A stretch of 13,879 nucleotides of DNA. It comes from Akkermansiaceae bacterium (GTDB lineage: Bacteria; Verrucomicrobiota; Verrucomicrobiia; Verrucomicrobiales; Akkermansiaceae). The translations under genes and the position numbers were made by a program. Of this stretch, positions 6,168 to 13,879 are shown in pieces. A model generated the notes under the pieces. The model made no database searches. It saw only the letters and a program-made list of their open reading frames with translations, and was not told the DNA's origin. The stretch spans positions 1-13,879 of the forward strand of contig JALZVD010000303.1 of NCBI GenBank assembly GCA_023300205.1. Reading direction: 5' to 3'. Position 1 is the stretch's first letter; every line of letters starts with the position of its first letter.

Positions 6168-7469
6168 TTACTTTAATTTGAGCACTTCTGCTCGGAATAC
6201 ATCACCTCGATGTTCATACCCTCTGAACTGATCGAATGATGAAGTTCCTGGTGATAACAACACTGCATCACCCTGACTTGTTAATTTCTGACTTAGAGCT
6301 ACTGCTTCTGTCAGTGTAGATACTTCATGAGTATCTATTACTTGTGAAAATAATGCCTTAAGCTGACTTGAGATTTCTCCATAGACTATCGCATGTTTCG
6401 CATGCTCTTTTAATCTTGGAAGTAAATCCGTATACTCAAGTCCTTTTTGCTTACCTCCAGCGATTAACACTACTGGCCTTGACTGACTTCTTAGTGCACT
6501 ATCTAGTGCATGTAAATTTGTAGCCTTGCTATCATTGAGATACTCTACCCCATACAGTGTCCGGATAAGCTCACAACGGTGCATCGGTGGTGCAAACCCT
6601 AATAACGAAGGTAGAATATCTTCCTTTGATATCCCCACCTGCAAGCAAGCTCCAATAGCTGCCATCGCATTTTCAGCATTGTGTAGCCCTCTAAAACGTG
6701 TCTTCTCTAGCTCCAATACCTCTTCACCTTGTAAGTAAATCTTACCATCTCTCAGAAAAAAATCAGAATTTTGAGACTCGGTCGTAAAGGTAAGTGTTTC
6801 GGCTACCAGAGCTCCCACATCTTCACCCTCTCTGATAATAGCTACATCCCCCTCTCCCTGGTTCTCAAAAATCCTTAACTTAGCATTCTTATAATCTTCA
6901 ATACTAGTATAACGGTCCATGTGATCTGCATCAAAGTTCATCCAAATGGCAACATCTGGTCTCAAATCTTTGATCGTTTCTAGCTGGAATGAGCTCAACT
7001 CAAGAGCTATCGAATCTGGCACCTCATCAAGCATCACCACCTCGGATAGAGGGATACCGTAGTTACCACACGCCATACAGCTCATACCATTATGGGATAG
7101 AATTTGCTGTACTAGTTCCGTAGTTGTCGTCTTACCATTCGTACCAGTAATACCAATGACTTTGCCATCATAGAACTGATAACCTAATTCCGTCTCCCCT
7201 ATCACCTCTTCTGAATTCTCAGCAAATGCCGCTACATACTCTCCATAAGTATCAATCCCTGGTGAGATAACTAATAGATCACAAATTGAGCTACTACCTA
7301 CTTCAATCGTTGCTTTAGCATAAGCTATAACATTCTCTGGAACATCTGTAATTTCATCGGAGGAATCAAACAGCGTCACATTCGCACCTTGAGACGCAGC
7401 AAGCTGGGCAGCTGCCCTTCCGCTTCTACCTGCTCCTAATACGTGAACTGTTTTCCCCTTAATAATCAT
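6168..7469 (-). CDS. murD: UDP-N-acetylmuramoyl-L-alanine:D-glutamate ligase
   Basis: Adds D-glutamate to UDP-MurNAc-L-Ala with ATP in the cytoplasmic phase of peptidoglycan synthesis. The N-terminal Rossmann-like domain opens with VLGAGRSGRAAA (10-21), which binds the UDP part. The ATP P-loop GITGTNGKTTTT is at 106-117 (K113). ALELSSFQLE (155-164), NFDADHMDRY (178-187) and K197 of YKNAKLRIFE, the probable carbamylated lysine, follow. The C-terminal domain has LNDSKATN (311-318), IAGGKQKGL (336-344) and LLSPGTSSFDQFRGYEHRG (404-422), a MurD signature. At 433 residues it is normal for the family. Its ATG overlaps the mraY stop by four bases (ATGA), indicating coupled translation. Confidence 0.96.
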   Translation of the reverse strand: MIIKGKTVHVLGAGRSGRAAAQLAASQGANVTLFDSSDEITDVPENVIAYAKATIEVGSSSICDLLVISPGIDTYGEYVAAFAENSEEVIGETELGYQFYDGKVIGITGTNGKTTTTELVQQILSHNGMSCMACGNYGIPLSEVVMLDEVPDSIALELSSFQLETIKDLRPDVAIWMNFDADHMDRYTSIEDYKNAKLRIFENQGEGDVAIIREGEDVGALVAETLTFTTESQNSDFFLRDGKIYLQGEEVLELEKTRFRGLHNAENAMAAIGACLQVGISKEDILPSLLGFAPPMHRCELIRTLYGVEYLNDSKATNLHALDSALRSQSRPVVLIAGGKQKGLEYTDLLPRLKEHAKHAIVYGEISSQLKALFSQVIDTHEVSTLTEAVALSQKLTSQGDAVLLSPGTSSFDQFRGYEHRGDVFRAEVLKLK

Positions 7470-8731
7470 ACTAATTTTAATAATGATAACCCAACAAATG
7501 CGCAGATAATAGAAATGATCCAGAATCTGATAATCACCTGACTTTCATGCCAACCTCTAAGTTCAAAGTGATGGTGAATCGGAGCCATTGCAAAGATTCG
7601 CTTACCGCGCATCTTGAAGCTTCCTACCTGCAAAATTACAGATACAGCCTCCATCACGAATACAAAACCTATAATAACCAGAAGGAATTCCTGCTTCGTA
7701 CAGATTGCCATCGTCCCAATGCTTCCACCTATCGCTAGTGATCCTGTATCTCCCATAAATACCTTTGCTGGGTGACAATTATACCAAAGGAACCCAAATG
7801 CAGATCCTGCCATCGCCATAATAAATACCGCTAACTCACTAAGCTGCGGATTGAAGGGTATATGGATTCTTGAGAAGGAAATAATATTTCCCGCCAAATA
7901 AGCAATCACAGCATAAGCAATACAAGTAGTAATCGTGCATCCACTAGCCAAACCATCAAGTCCATCAGTTAAATTCACCGCATTCGATGCTCCAATGATA
8001 ATAAAGATGAAAAACGGAATCGCTAAGTAGGAAAGATCGATAATAGGTTTCTTCAATAGAGGAACACCAACTTCACTAATAGCCATATGCTCAGCCTGTC
8101 CATCTTTCCCTTTAATCCAAAATGCATTCTCCCTTGGTATCGCATCAGAATCCATCAGCTTCACTCGGTCTGTACTTGCTTTATACTCCACTTTTCCCTT
8201 CTCAGCCAATAAAGTCTCCCCATCCACACCTGTATTGAAAAATAGAAATACAGACGCAATTGCAGCAACAGCAGCCTGCCATACTAGCTTAAACTTAGAG
8301 CTCACACCTTCAGAGTTTTTCAACTTCACTTTTGTGTAGTCATCCATGAAACCCAGTGCTCCTAATCCCAGCATTACAAACATCGTCACACCAACAAACG
8401 TATTCCATATCTGTCCACAAAGTAGAACCGCTATCGTAATTGTTCCTAAAATCATCACTCCACCCATCGTCGGAGTTCCTGCTTTAGCTCCATGAAGTTC
8501 ATGGAGTTTATGCACTTCTTCTGCTGTTCTAATCGGCTGTCCCACTTTAAGTGAGATCAACCTCCTAATCACCCACGGTCCTAACATTACAGAAAGACCA
8601 AAGGCAATCAGACACGCCAATGCAGCACGTACCGTTAGATACTTGAATATATTCAGGAAACTAAATGTCTCTGCCCATGACGCACCTGCTAGGTTCGCCT
8701 CATTCCACCATTGATAAATTAAATATAACAT
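7466..8731 (-). CDS. mraY: Phospho-N-acetylmuramoyl-pentapeptide transferase with an enlarged periplasmic loop
   Basis: Transfers phospho-MurNAc-pentapeptide from UDP to undecaprenyl phosphate, making lipid I in the inner membrane. Signatures are intact: TPTMGG (86-91), the Asp pair D130-D131 in FMDDYTKV, NAVNLTDGLDG (250-260), NCHPAKVFMGDTGS (318-331, D328) and APIHHHFEL (383-391). At 421 residues it is longer than E. coli MraY (360). The distance from D131 to D328 is 197 residues against 151 in E. coli (D116 to D267), so there is a net insertion of about 46 residues. It falls at about 167-232, between predicted TM4 and TM5, on the periplasmic side, and is hydrophilic and charged. The N-terminus is about 15 residues longer as well. 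It starts three bases after murF and its stop overlaps murD. Confidence 0.96.
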   Translation of the reverse strand: MLYLIYQWWNEANLAGASWAETFSFLNIFKYLTVRAALACLIAFGLSVMLGPWVIRRLISLKVGQPIRTAEEVHKLHELHGAKAGTPTMGGVMILGTITIAVLLCGQIWNTFVGVTMFVMLGLGALGFMDDYTKVKLKNSEGVSSKFKLVWQAAVAAIASVFLFFNTGVDGETLLAEKGKVEYKASTDRVKLMDSDAIPRENAFWIKGKDGQAEHMAISEVGVPLLKKPIIDLSYLAIPFFIFIIIGASNAVNLTDGLDGLASGCTITTCIAYAVIAYLAGNIISFSRIHIPFNPQLSELAVFIMAMAGSAFGFLWYNCHPAKVFMGDTGSLAIGGSIGTMAICTKQEFLLVIIGFVFVMEAVSVILQVGSFKMRGKRIFAMAPIHHHFELRGWHESQVIIRFWIISIICAFVGLSLLKLV

Positions 8732-8734
8732 TGC

Positions 8735-10120
8735 TTAGTTTGTTTTTGAAAATGCTTGGTTCATAATTGTTTCCATTCCTGCTGATCGGCTCCCTTTAAA
8801 GAGAACCACGTCCCCGCTTTCGCAAGTATTCTGCAGCCACTCAGCTGCATCGTCTCGTTGATTAAAATGTATTGCTTCACCTCCTGCTGCAAGTGCACCT
8901 TTCATAATGCCTGATGCTTCCTCACCTACAGAAACAGTAAATATCTCTCTCCTCGCTGCTAACTTACCCACTTCTTCGTGAGCTCTATCAGCATGCTCTC
9001 CTAGCTCAGCCATATGCCCTAAAACCACATACTTCCTACCCACAGTTATCTCAGCATCATTCAGCTCAGACAAAGTATCAATAGCTGCCGTCACTGACTC
9101 AGGATTCGCATTGTAAGTATCGTCAAAAATAGTCACCCCATTACTCTCAAATGCTTTTAACCTACCACTCGTTAGAGACGTGTGGTTCAAACCAGCAGCT
9201 ATTTCAACAGCGGTCATCCCTAGCATGTGCCCTGCACCACCTGCAAGAAGTGCATTAGCCACCATGTGCCTACCGACCACTGGTAAACTTACCCTCACAG
9301 GATCTTGCCCCTGAATGATCAAATCAAACTCTGAACCAAGTGCGGTCATCACTAAATGATCAGCTCTAACCACCCCTCTACCATTTCCTACAACCAAAGT
9401 CTTAGCCTTCGTTCTCGTAGAGAAATAATCGATGTATTCACAAGCAGCGGAAACAATAAACGTTCCTTGTTCCGGCAAGCACCTTACAAGCTCGCCTTTT
9501 TCCTCTGCAATAGCTTCTATACTACCCATAAATTCAATATGAGCAGTCCCTATGTTAGTAATAACTCCAATATCAGGCTGAGCAATACAGCAAAGCGGGG
9601 CAATCTCACCCGGATTACTCATACCCATTTCCCAGATACAAACTTCATGTTCACCCTCGGTCGCCAAGATACTTAGCGGCAGTCCAATGTGATTATTAAA
9701 ATTCCCAACAGTCGCTGACACCTTATATTTCTCACCAATCACCGACTTCATGAAATCCTTAGTACTAGTCTTACCATTAGAACCGGTGATCCCTATCACT
9801 TTAATATCCAAACTACGGCGATACCAAGCTGCAAATTGTTGTAACGCAGTTAACGTATCTTCTACTTTAACAACAGTCGTACTTCCCAGATCCACCCCCT
9901 CAGGAATGCGACTCACCACGATAACTTCTGCTCCCCCATCCACTGCTTGCACTAGGAAATCATGCGCATCAAAACGCTCACCCGCCAGCGCAAAAAACAC
10001 ACAGTTAGATCCGATGTTCCTAGTATCTGTAGACACAGATTCGACCAAAGCATCTTCCGATCCTTGATGAATAGTTCCTCTCACAGCTGTGAGTAATTGC
10101 TTAACGGGGGTCGCGTTCAT
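8735..10120 (-). CDS. murF: UDP-N-acetylmuramoyl-tripeptide:D-alanyl-D-alanine ligase
   Basis: Adds D-Ala-D-Ala to the UDP-MurNAc-tripeptide, completing the soluble pentapeptide precursor; cytoplasmic. The P-loop GITGSNGKTSTK is at 110-121 (K117). NFNNHIGLPL (140-149), WEMGMSNPGEI (163-173) and GTAHIEFMGS (191-200) are MurF core motifs. The C-terminal half has FDDTYNANPES (332-342), LGHMAELGEHA (367-377) and the end motif LFKGSRSAGME (440-450). The length of 461 is close to the E. coli protein. The ATG lies inside the 3' end of murE (20-base overlap), so ribosomes finishing murE may restart here. No Shine-Dalgarno sequence is visible. The NPES and AEL motifs separate it clearly from MurD and MurE. 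Confidence 0.96.
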   Translation of the reverse strand: MNATPVKQLLTAVRGTIHQGSEDALVESVSTDTRNIGSNCVFFALAGERFDAHDFLVQAVDGGAEVIVVSRIPEGVDLGSTTVVKVEDTLTALQQFAAWYRRSLDIKVIGITGSNGKTSTKDFMKSVIGEKYKVSATVGNFNNHIGLPLSILATEGEHEVCIWEMGMSNPGEIAPLCCIAQPDIGVITNIGTAHIEFMGSIEAIAEEKGELVRCLPEQGTFIVSAACEYIDYFSTRTKAKTLVVGNGRGVVRADHLVMTALGSEFDLIIQGQDPVRVSLPVVGRHMVANALLAGGAGHMLGMTAVEIAAGLNHTSLTSGRLKAFESNGVTIFDDTYNANPESVTAAIDTLSELNDAEITVGRKYVVLGHMAELGEHADRAHEEVGKLAARREIFTVSVGEEASGIMKGALAAGGEAIHFNQRDDAAEWLQNTCESGDVVLFKGSRSAGMETIMNQAFSKTN

Positions 10121-11681
10121 TGTTATCTGGTTTTGGGAATTTCTTAGCGTTATCTTCCTGCTCCTTCACCTTCGCCATGCGCTCTTTAAGGTCGCCTACA
10201 CGGAAATCGTTTAGCACCCTTTTAGCCACAGCTCTATCATCAAATTTCACCGTCTCAGTAGCAAATTCCTGATACGTCTCATGCCCTTTACCTGCGATTA
10301 AAACCGCATCGCCAGGTCTCGCAAAATTCACTGCAGCTTCGATCGCCTCAGCTCTATCTACTACCACATGATATCTCTTACCAATCATCCCAGCTTCAAC
10401 CATCTTGATGATCGCCTCAGGATCTTCGCTACGTGGATTATCAGAAGTCACAATACAGAACTCACTATTCGCAGCTGCTGCCTCACCCATCAATGGACGT
10501 TTCTTATTATCCCTGTCACCACCACAACCAAAAACAGTGATTAAATTCCTAGGATCAAGCTCACGCATAGTAGCACAAGCATTCTTGAGCGCATCTGGTG
10601 TATGTGCATAGTCCACGAAGACACTCATACCATTCACATTACCCACATTCTCCATACGTCCTGGGACTTGTGGAGCTTCAGCCAGTGACTTCACTGCGTC
10701 ACGCACCTTCATGCCTGCTGCCGCACATGCGGTAATCGCACTCACCACATTGTAAACATTGAACTTACCTATCAAAGGCACCTGAACTAGATAAGACTTC
10801 TCTTTCACATCAAGCTGGAACGAAGTCCCCTTGAATGTCTGACGTATCTTAGAGAATTTAAAATCACTATGGGCATTCATCCCATAAGTCCACACTGACA
10901 TACGTCCATCGATTTCCTTCACCATCCGCCTACCATAGTTATCATCCGTATTAATAACAGCCACAGACTTTTTCTCACTACCTGCATCCTTCATTGCTAT
11001 CATCTGCTCAAAGAGAGCCAACTTAGCTTTAAAATAATGATCCATAGTACCATGGTAATCCAAATGATCCTGAGTTAGATTAGAAAAAACACCCACATCA
11101 AAGTTCACACTGCCCACACGCTGCTGCTCTAACCCATGAGAACTTACCTCCATAGCTACTCCACGGCATTCGTTAGTAGCCATCTGCCTCAGTAATTGAT
11201 GAAGCTTTACCGCTCCAGGCGTTGTATGAGTAGCGTCAAAATCGCTTAGCCCATCATCAAACTTGATCGTCCCTAACAAGCCTGCTCTTCTCCAAACATC
11301 CTTCATAATGTGGTGAATAAGATATGTCGTAGTTGTCTTACCATTCGTTCCAGTCACACCGATCACTTTAAGTGCGTCTGATGGATAGTCATTCAAGGTA
11401 TTCGCTAACTCTGCGAGCACCATCTTAGTTCTCTTAGCGTGAACCCAAGCCACTTTACTCACCTGCTCAGCGGTCGGTGCAGACTCAGCGACAATCGCTA
11501 CAGCACCTAACTCAATCGCCTTATCGATATATTGATGCCCATCTACGCCACCAGGAACAGCAACAAATAGAGCACCCGCTTCTACCTCTCGGCTATCAGC
11601 GGTGATAAAACTTACCTCTACTCCAGCATCTCCTGATACAACTGGATTTTCTAGGTTCTTGATAATCTCGTTTAATTTCAT
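10101..11681 (-). CDS. murE: UDP-MurNAc-tripeptide synthetase, meso-diaminopimelate-adding
   Basis: Adds the third amino acid of the wall peptide to UDP-MurNAc-L-Ala-D-Glu. The P-loop GVTGTNGKTTTT is at 108-119 (K115), THTTPG at 151-156, AMEVSSHGL at 176-184, TQDHLDYHGT at 203-212, and K220 in the KAKLALFE stretch is the probable carbamylated lysine. FGCGGDRDNKKRP (384-396) leads to DNPR at 414-417. DNPR is the established signature of meso-diaminopimelate specificity and falls at almost the same position as in E. coli (413-416). AGKGHETYQ (463-471) closes the core. The protein is 526 residues; the ~35 beyond the family core form a charged Lys/Glu/Asp/Pro tail (about 491-526). The start overlaps the ftsI stop by four bases. 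Confidence 0.96.
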   Translation of the reverse strand: MKLNEIIKNLENPVVSGDAGVEVSFITADSREVEAGALFVAVPGGVDGHQYIDKAIELGAVAIVAESAPTAEQVSKVAWVHAKRTKMVLAELANTLNDYPSDALKVIGVTGTNGKTTTTYLIHHIMKDVWRRAGLLGTIKFDDGLSDFDATHTTPGAVKLHQLLRQMATNECRGVAMEVSSHGLEQQRVGSVNFDVGVFSNLTQDHLDYHGTMDHYFKAKLALFEQMIAMKDAGSEKKSVAVINTDDNYGRRMVKEIDGRMSVWTYGMNAHSDFKFSKIRQTFKGTSFQLDVKEKSYLVQVPLIGKFNVYNVVSAITACAAAGMKVRDAVKSLAEAPQVPGRMENVGNVNGMSVFVDYAHTPDALKNACATMRELDPRNLITVFGCGGDRDNKKRPLMGEAAAANSEFCIVTSDNPRSEDPEAIIKMVEAGMIGKRYHVVVDRAEAIEAAVNFARPGDAVLIAGKGHETYQEFATETVKFDDRAVAKRVLNDFRVGDLKERMAKVKEQEDNAKKFPKPDNNERDPR

Positions 11682-13594
11682 TGTATTTTACCCAAGGAAG
11701 CTCGCACTTCCTCAGTTGGTGTTAAATTTCTGTAAGCAGCGATCTGCTTCATGGTTTCTCTCCATATCGGAGCAGCCACTGTGCCGCCTCCGAAGTTATA
11801 ATCTTTCTTTGCTCTTGGTTCTTGGACCACTACTACACAGACAAATTGAGGCTTCTCTATCGGTAACATCCCTGCAAAAGACACGGTCTTTCTCGTTTTA
11901 CTATATGCTTTAGCTTCGTTATCCCAGATCTCTGCTGTTCCAGTTTTCCCCCCTTCTGTATGCCCTTCTACGTCTGCTCTAGTTGCTGTTCCGCCTTCTT
12001 CAACCACACTTTTAAGCGCTTGTCTACAGTCTCTCGCTGTTCTTTCACTGATCACTCGGCTAATTACTTCTGGCTCATATTCCACCACAGTTTCACCTAA
12101 GTAGTTTTCCACTCTTTTGATCACCCTAGGCTTCATCAAATTCCCTCCATTTGCTATCGCACAATAAAAATTAGCAATCTGCATCGGAGTAACTCGGAGT
12201 GCATAACCAAATGAGTATCTTGAAAAATCCACCATATTACCACTATCGCGAACTAACCCATCACTCTCTGAACCCAAGCCGACTCCAGATTCTTTGCCAA
12301 AACCAAATGCCTTCACATAGCCCATGAACTTTCGGTAACCCACCTGCTTAGCTAACATATACGTCCCTATGTTATTTGACTTCTTAGCAATCTCCCAAAC
12401 CTTCAGATATCCTTTTCCATGCTCATCTCTGACACTAAACTTCGGAGAAGAGTTTCTATAGAATCCGTTATGACACCAGACCTTATCATTTAACTTCCTT
12501 ACACCTTCATTCAGCGCCGCAGCTATCGCCACAAGCTTGAAAGTAGAACCAGGCTCATACTCACCTTGAAGTGCAAAATTGAATTCACTCGTCATAATCC
12601 CTTTACGAGTTGCCAGATTATAATGCGGTCTACTTGCTATACCTAGAACTCCCCCAGTATTAGGATCCATGACAATAATCGTAGCCCTCACAGGATCATA
12701 CTCCTTCACTGCTAGATCCATCTGCTCATCAACAATCGCCTGAACTCCCATATCAATAGCTAGCTGAACATTATTGCCATTGATTGGAGCATGGACACTT
12801 CCTTTATGAGCAGGCATCACCTCACCCGATAAATCCCGCTTTTCCTTCTTATAACCATCTTGCCCAGATAAACTCTCCTCACACGCTTTCTCCACACCAG
12901 CTTTACCCACGTGCTTCTCATCTCCTTTAGCATGTGTTGAGTAGCCAGTAACATGAGTCAAAAGCTCTGGAGAATTATGAAACCTCTTCATACTTTCAGT
13001 AAATCGAAATCCTTTAATACGTTTCTTAGTGATTAACTCCTTAAGTCGAGACGCTATATCCGGAGCTATATCCTTTACAATCACTTTGTCAGCCATACTC
13101 CGCCCCTCAATACCAATCAACTTCTTAAGCTCATCTTTCGTCATCCCTAGTGGCGTTGATATTTCTCCACATGCATAATCTAAATGACGATCCACAATCC
13201 ACTGCCTATCTTTACTTTTATTCAGAAGCTTGCGACTCCTAAGCTTAATATTACGGCCTCGTGTCTTCTCATCCCACTCATGCCACTCAGGAGTTTTACT
13301 CAGTTGCTCACAAGCCACACCTCTTACCACCGTGCGGACCTCCTTGATGTGGTATTTATCTACAATGAGAGTCTTTGAAATAATACTCTTCGCAATCACC
13401 TCACCATTACAATCTACGATCGTTCCTCGCTTAGCAAGTAACGGATAAGTCTTTTCGTAAGAACTACCAGCCCTCTTAGCATACTTATCACCGTCTACCA
13501 CCTGCAGGAAATACAGCCTCACAGATAACGCACTAAGCCCGATCACTAAGATCAGGCAAAGTTTCAAACATCGTGTGTGAGTCTGTTTATCCAT
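11678..13594 (-). CDS. ftsI: Septal peptidoglycan transpeptidase (class B PBP, PBP3-type)
   Basis: Cross-links peptidoglycan at the division septum as partner of FtsW. One N-terminal membrane anchor at about 10-30 follows a short cytoplasmic tail. The non-catalytic pedestal domain starts with KRGTIVDCNG (55-64, usually RGxIxDRNG). The penicillin-binding transpeptidase domain (~275-620) has the three catalytic motifs: STFK at 350-353 (S350 nucleophile), SNN at 406-408 and KTG at 550-552. At 638 residues it is longer than E. coli PBP3 (588); S350 is 43 residues later than E. coli S307, so most of the extra length is in the pedestal region, notably a basic stretch near 110-135. There is no PASTA domain. 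I choose FtsI over a SpoVD/PBP2 type because of its place before murE. It starts nine bases after the upstream gene and overlaps murE by four. Confidence 0.95.
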   Translation of the reverse strand: MDKQTHTRCLKLCLILVIGLSALSVRLYFLQVVDGDKYAKRAGSSYEKTYPLLAKRGTIVDCNGEVIAKSIISKTLIVDKYHIKEVRTVVRGVACEQLSKTPEWHEWDEKTRGRNIKLRSRKLLNKSKDRQWIVDRHLDYACGEISTPLGMTKDELKKLIGIEGRSMADKVIVKDIAPDIASRLKELITKKRIKGFRFTESMKRFHNSPELLTHVTGYSTHAKGDEKHVGKAGVEKACEESLSGQDGYKKEKRDLSGEVMPAHKGSVHAPINGNNVQLAIDMGVQAIVDEQMDLAVKEYDPVRATIIVMDPNTGGVLGIASRPHYNLATRKGIMTSEFNFALQGEYEPGSTFKLVAIAAALNEGVRKLNDKVWCHNGFYRNSSPKFSVRDEHGKGYLKVWEIAKKSNNIGTYMLAKQVGYRKFMGYVKAFGFGKESGVGLGSESDGLVRDSGNMVDFSRYSFGYALRVTPMQIANFYCAIANGGNLMKPRVIKRVENYLGETVVEYEPEVISRVISERTARDCRQALKSVVEEGGTATRADVEGHTEGGKTGTAEIWDNEAKAYSKTRKTVSFAGMLPIEKPQFVCVVVVQEPRAKKDYNFGGGTVAAPIWRETMKQIAAYRNLTPTEEVRASLGKIQ

Positions 13595-13603
13595 GATTAA
13601 AAT

Positions 13604-13879
13604 TTACGGAACATAATCCGGCGCAATTGTTGCTGCTAGTTCACCTGAAGATTTACCCCCAGGATCCACTATCTCTAACTGACTAGGATCCGTCTCTCTC
13701 AGCTGAGATCCACGTGATAGCAAATCTTCCTTCATAAGGTAACGGTCTAAATTTCTATCTATTTTCACATTAGTCATACTCACCCCAGCATAATATTCAT
13801 CGATCTCCTTCTGAGCAGCATCTATTTTGCGAGCCGTATCAATTTCCTTGTTAGAGGCATAAACATGCATAATCCCTCC
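13604..13879 (-). CDS. Probable FtsL-like division protein, C-terminal part
   Basis: The frame is open to the right edge of the window (first visible codons Gly-Gly-Ile-Met), giving 91 visible residues. It sits where ftsL normally lies, directly before ftsI with a nine-base gap. The visible start (GGIMHVYASN) looks like the outer end of a membrane segment, followed by a heptad-like stretch (KEIDTARKIDAAQKEIDEYY) that fits the short coiled coil of FtsL, then a polar tail ending in Pro-Asp-Tyr-Val-Pro. FtsL is too divergent to be named from sequence alone, so the call rests on position and layout. An ATG at 13870 has GGAGGG ending four bases upstream, but that spacing is too short for a good Shine-Dalgarno sequence and the same bases encode Gly-Gly, so I favour an upstream start outside the window. 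Confidence 0.6.
   Translation of the reverse strand, partial: GGIMHVYASNKEIDTARKIDAAQKEIDEYYAGVSMTNVKIDRNLDRYLMKEDLLSRGSQLRETDPSQLEIVDPGGKSSGELAATIAPDYVP

Noticed and set aside
9356..10067. Plus-strand open frames of about 105 residues opposite murF
   Set aside because: They lie wholly antisense to a well-conserved gene and have a composition dictated by murF codons; no domain is recognisable.
11602..11913. Plus-strand open frame of 103 residues across the murE/ftsI junction
   Set aside because: It is antisense to two solid coding regions and has no family signature.
13871..13879. GGAGGG before the ATG at 13870 as a Shine-Dalgarno sequence marking the true start
   Set aside because: The spacing is only three bases, the other genes here do not use such motifs, and the frame stays open to the window edge.

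Overview
The window is an ordinary chromosomal stretch of a Gram-negative-type bacterium. The MurE substrate motif predicts meso-diaminopimelate peptidoglycan. Gene content (a division and cell wall cluster with a LysM membrane protein, a sigma factor joined to a sugar-dehydrogenase-like protein, start codons without Shine-Dalgarno sequences) makes me favour a member of the Verrucomicrobiota, but this is an inference from general resemblance and not proven by the sequence. No phage, transposon, CRISPR or toxin-type genes are visible.

Positions 1-4152, plus strand except for the tRNAs: the 3' part of a biotin-protein ligase (birA); two identical tRNA-Gly(GCC) genes in tandem on the minus strand, facing birA; trpC for tryptophan synthesis; an ECF-type sigma factor whose stop codon overlaps the start of a secreted PQQ-dehydrogenase-fold protein; and a small YegP-like protein made of two DUF1508 repeats. 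A long inverted repeat at 4226-4252 separates this group from the convergent minus-strand genes.

Positions 4309-13879, minus strand: a tightly packed division and cell wall (dcw) operon, read right to left as ftsL-like (partial), ftsI, murE, murF, mraY, murD, a LysM membrane protein, ftsW. Neighbours overlap by 4 or 20 bases or are 3-26 bases apart, so they are very likely one transcript whose promoter lies beyond the right edge. MurD, MurE and MurF build the UDP-MurNAc-pentapeptide in the cytoplasm, MraY attaches it to the lipid carrier, and FtsW and FtsI polymerise and cross-link the wall at the septum. The usual next genes (murG, murC, ftsQ, ftsA, ftsZ) do not follow ftsW here.

The points most worth a second look are the LysM protein placed between murD and ftsW, a net insertion of about 46 residues in a predicted periplasmic loop of MraY, the sigma factor coupled to a secreted dehydrogenase-like protein with no anti-sigma gene, and the lack of Shine-Dalgarno sequences in front of essentially every gene. 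I found no clear evidence of a wholly new system.
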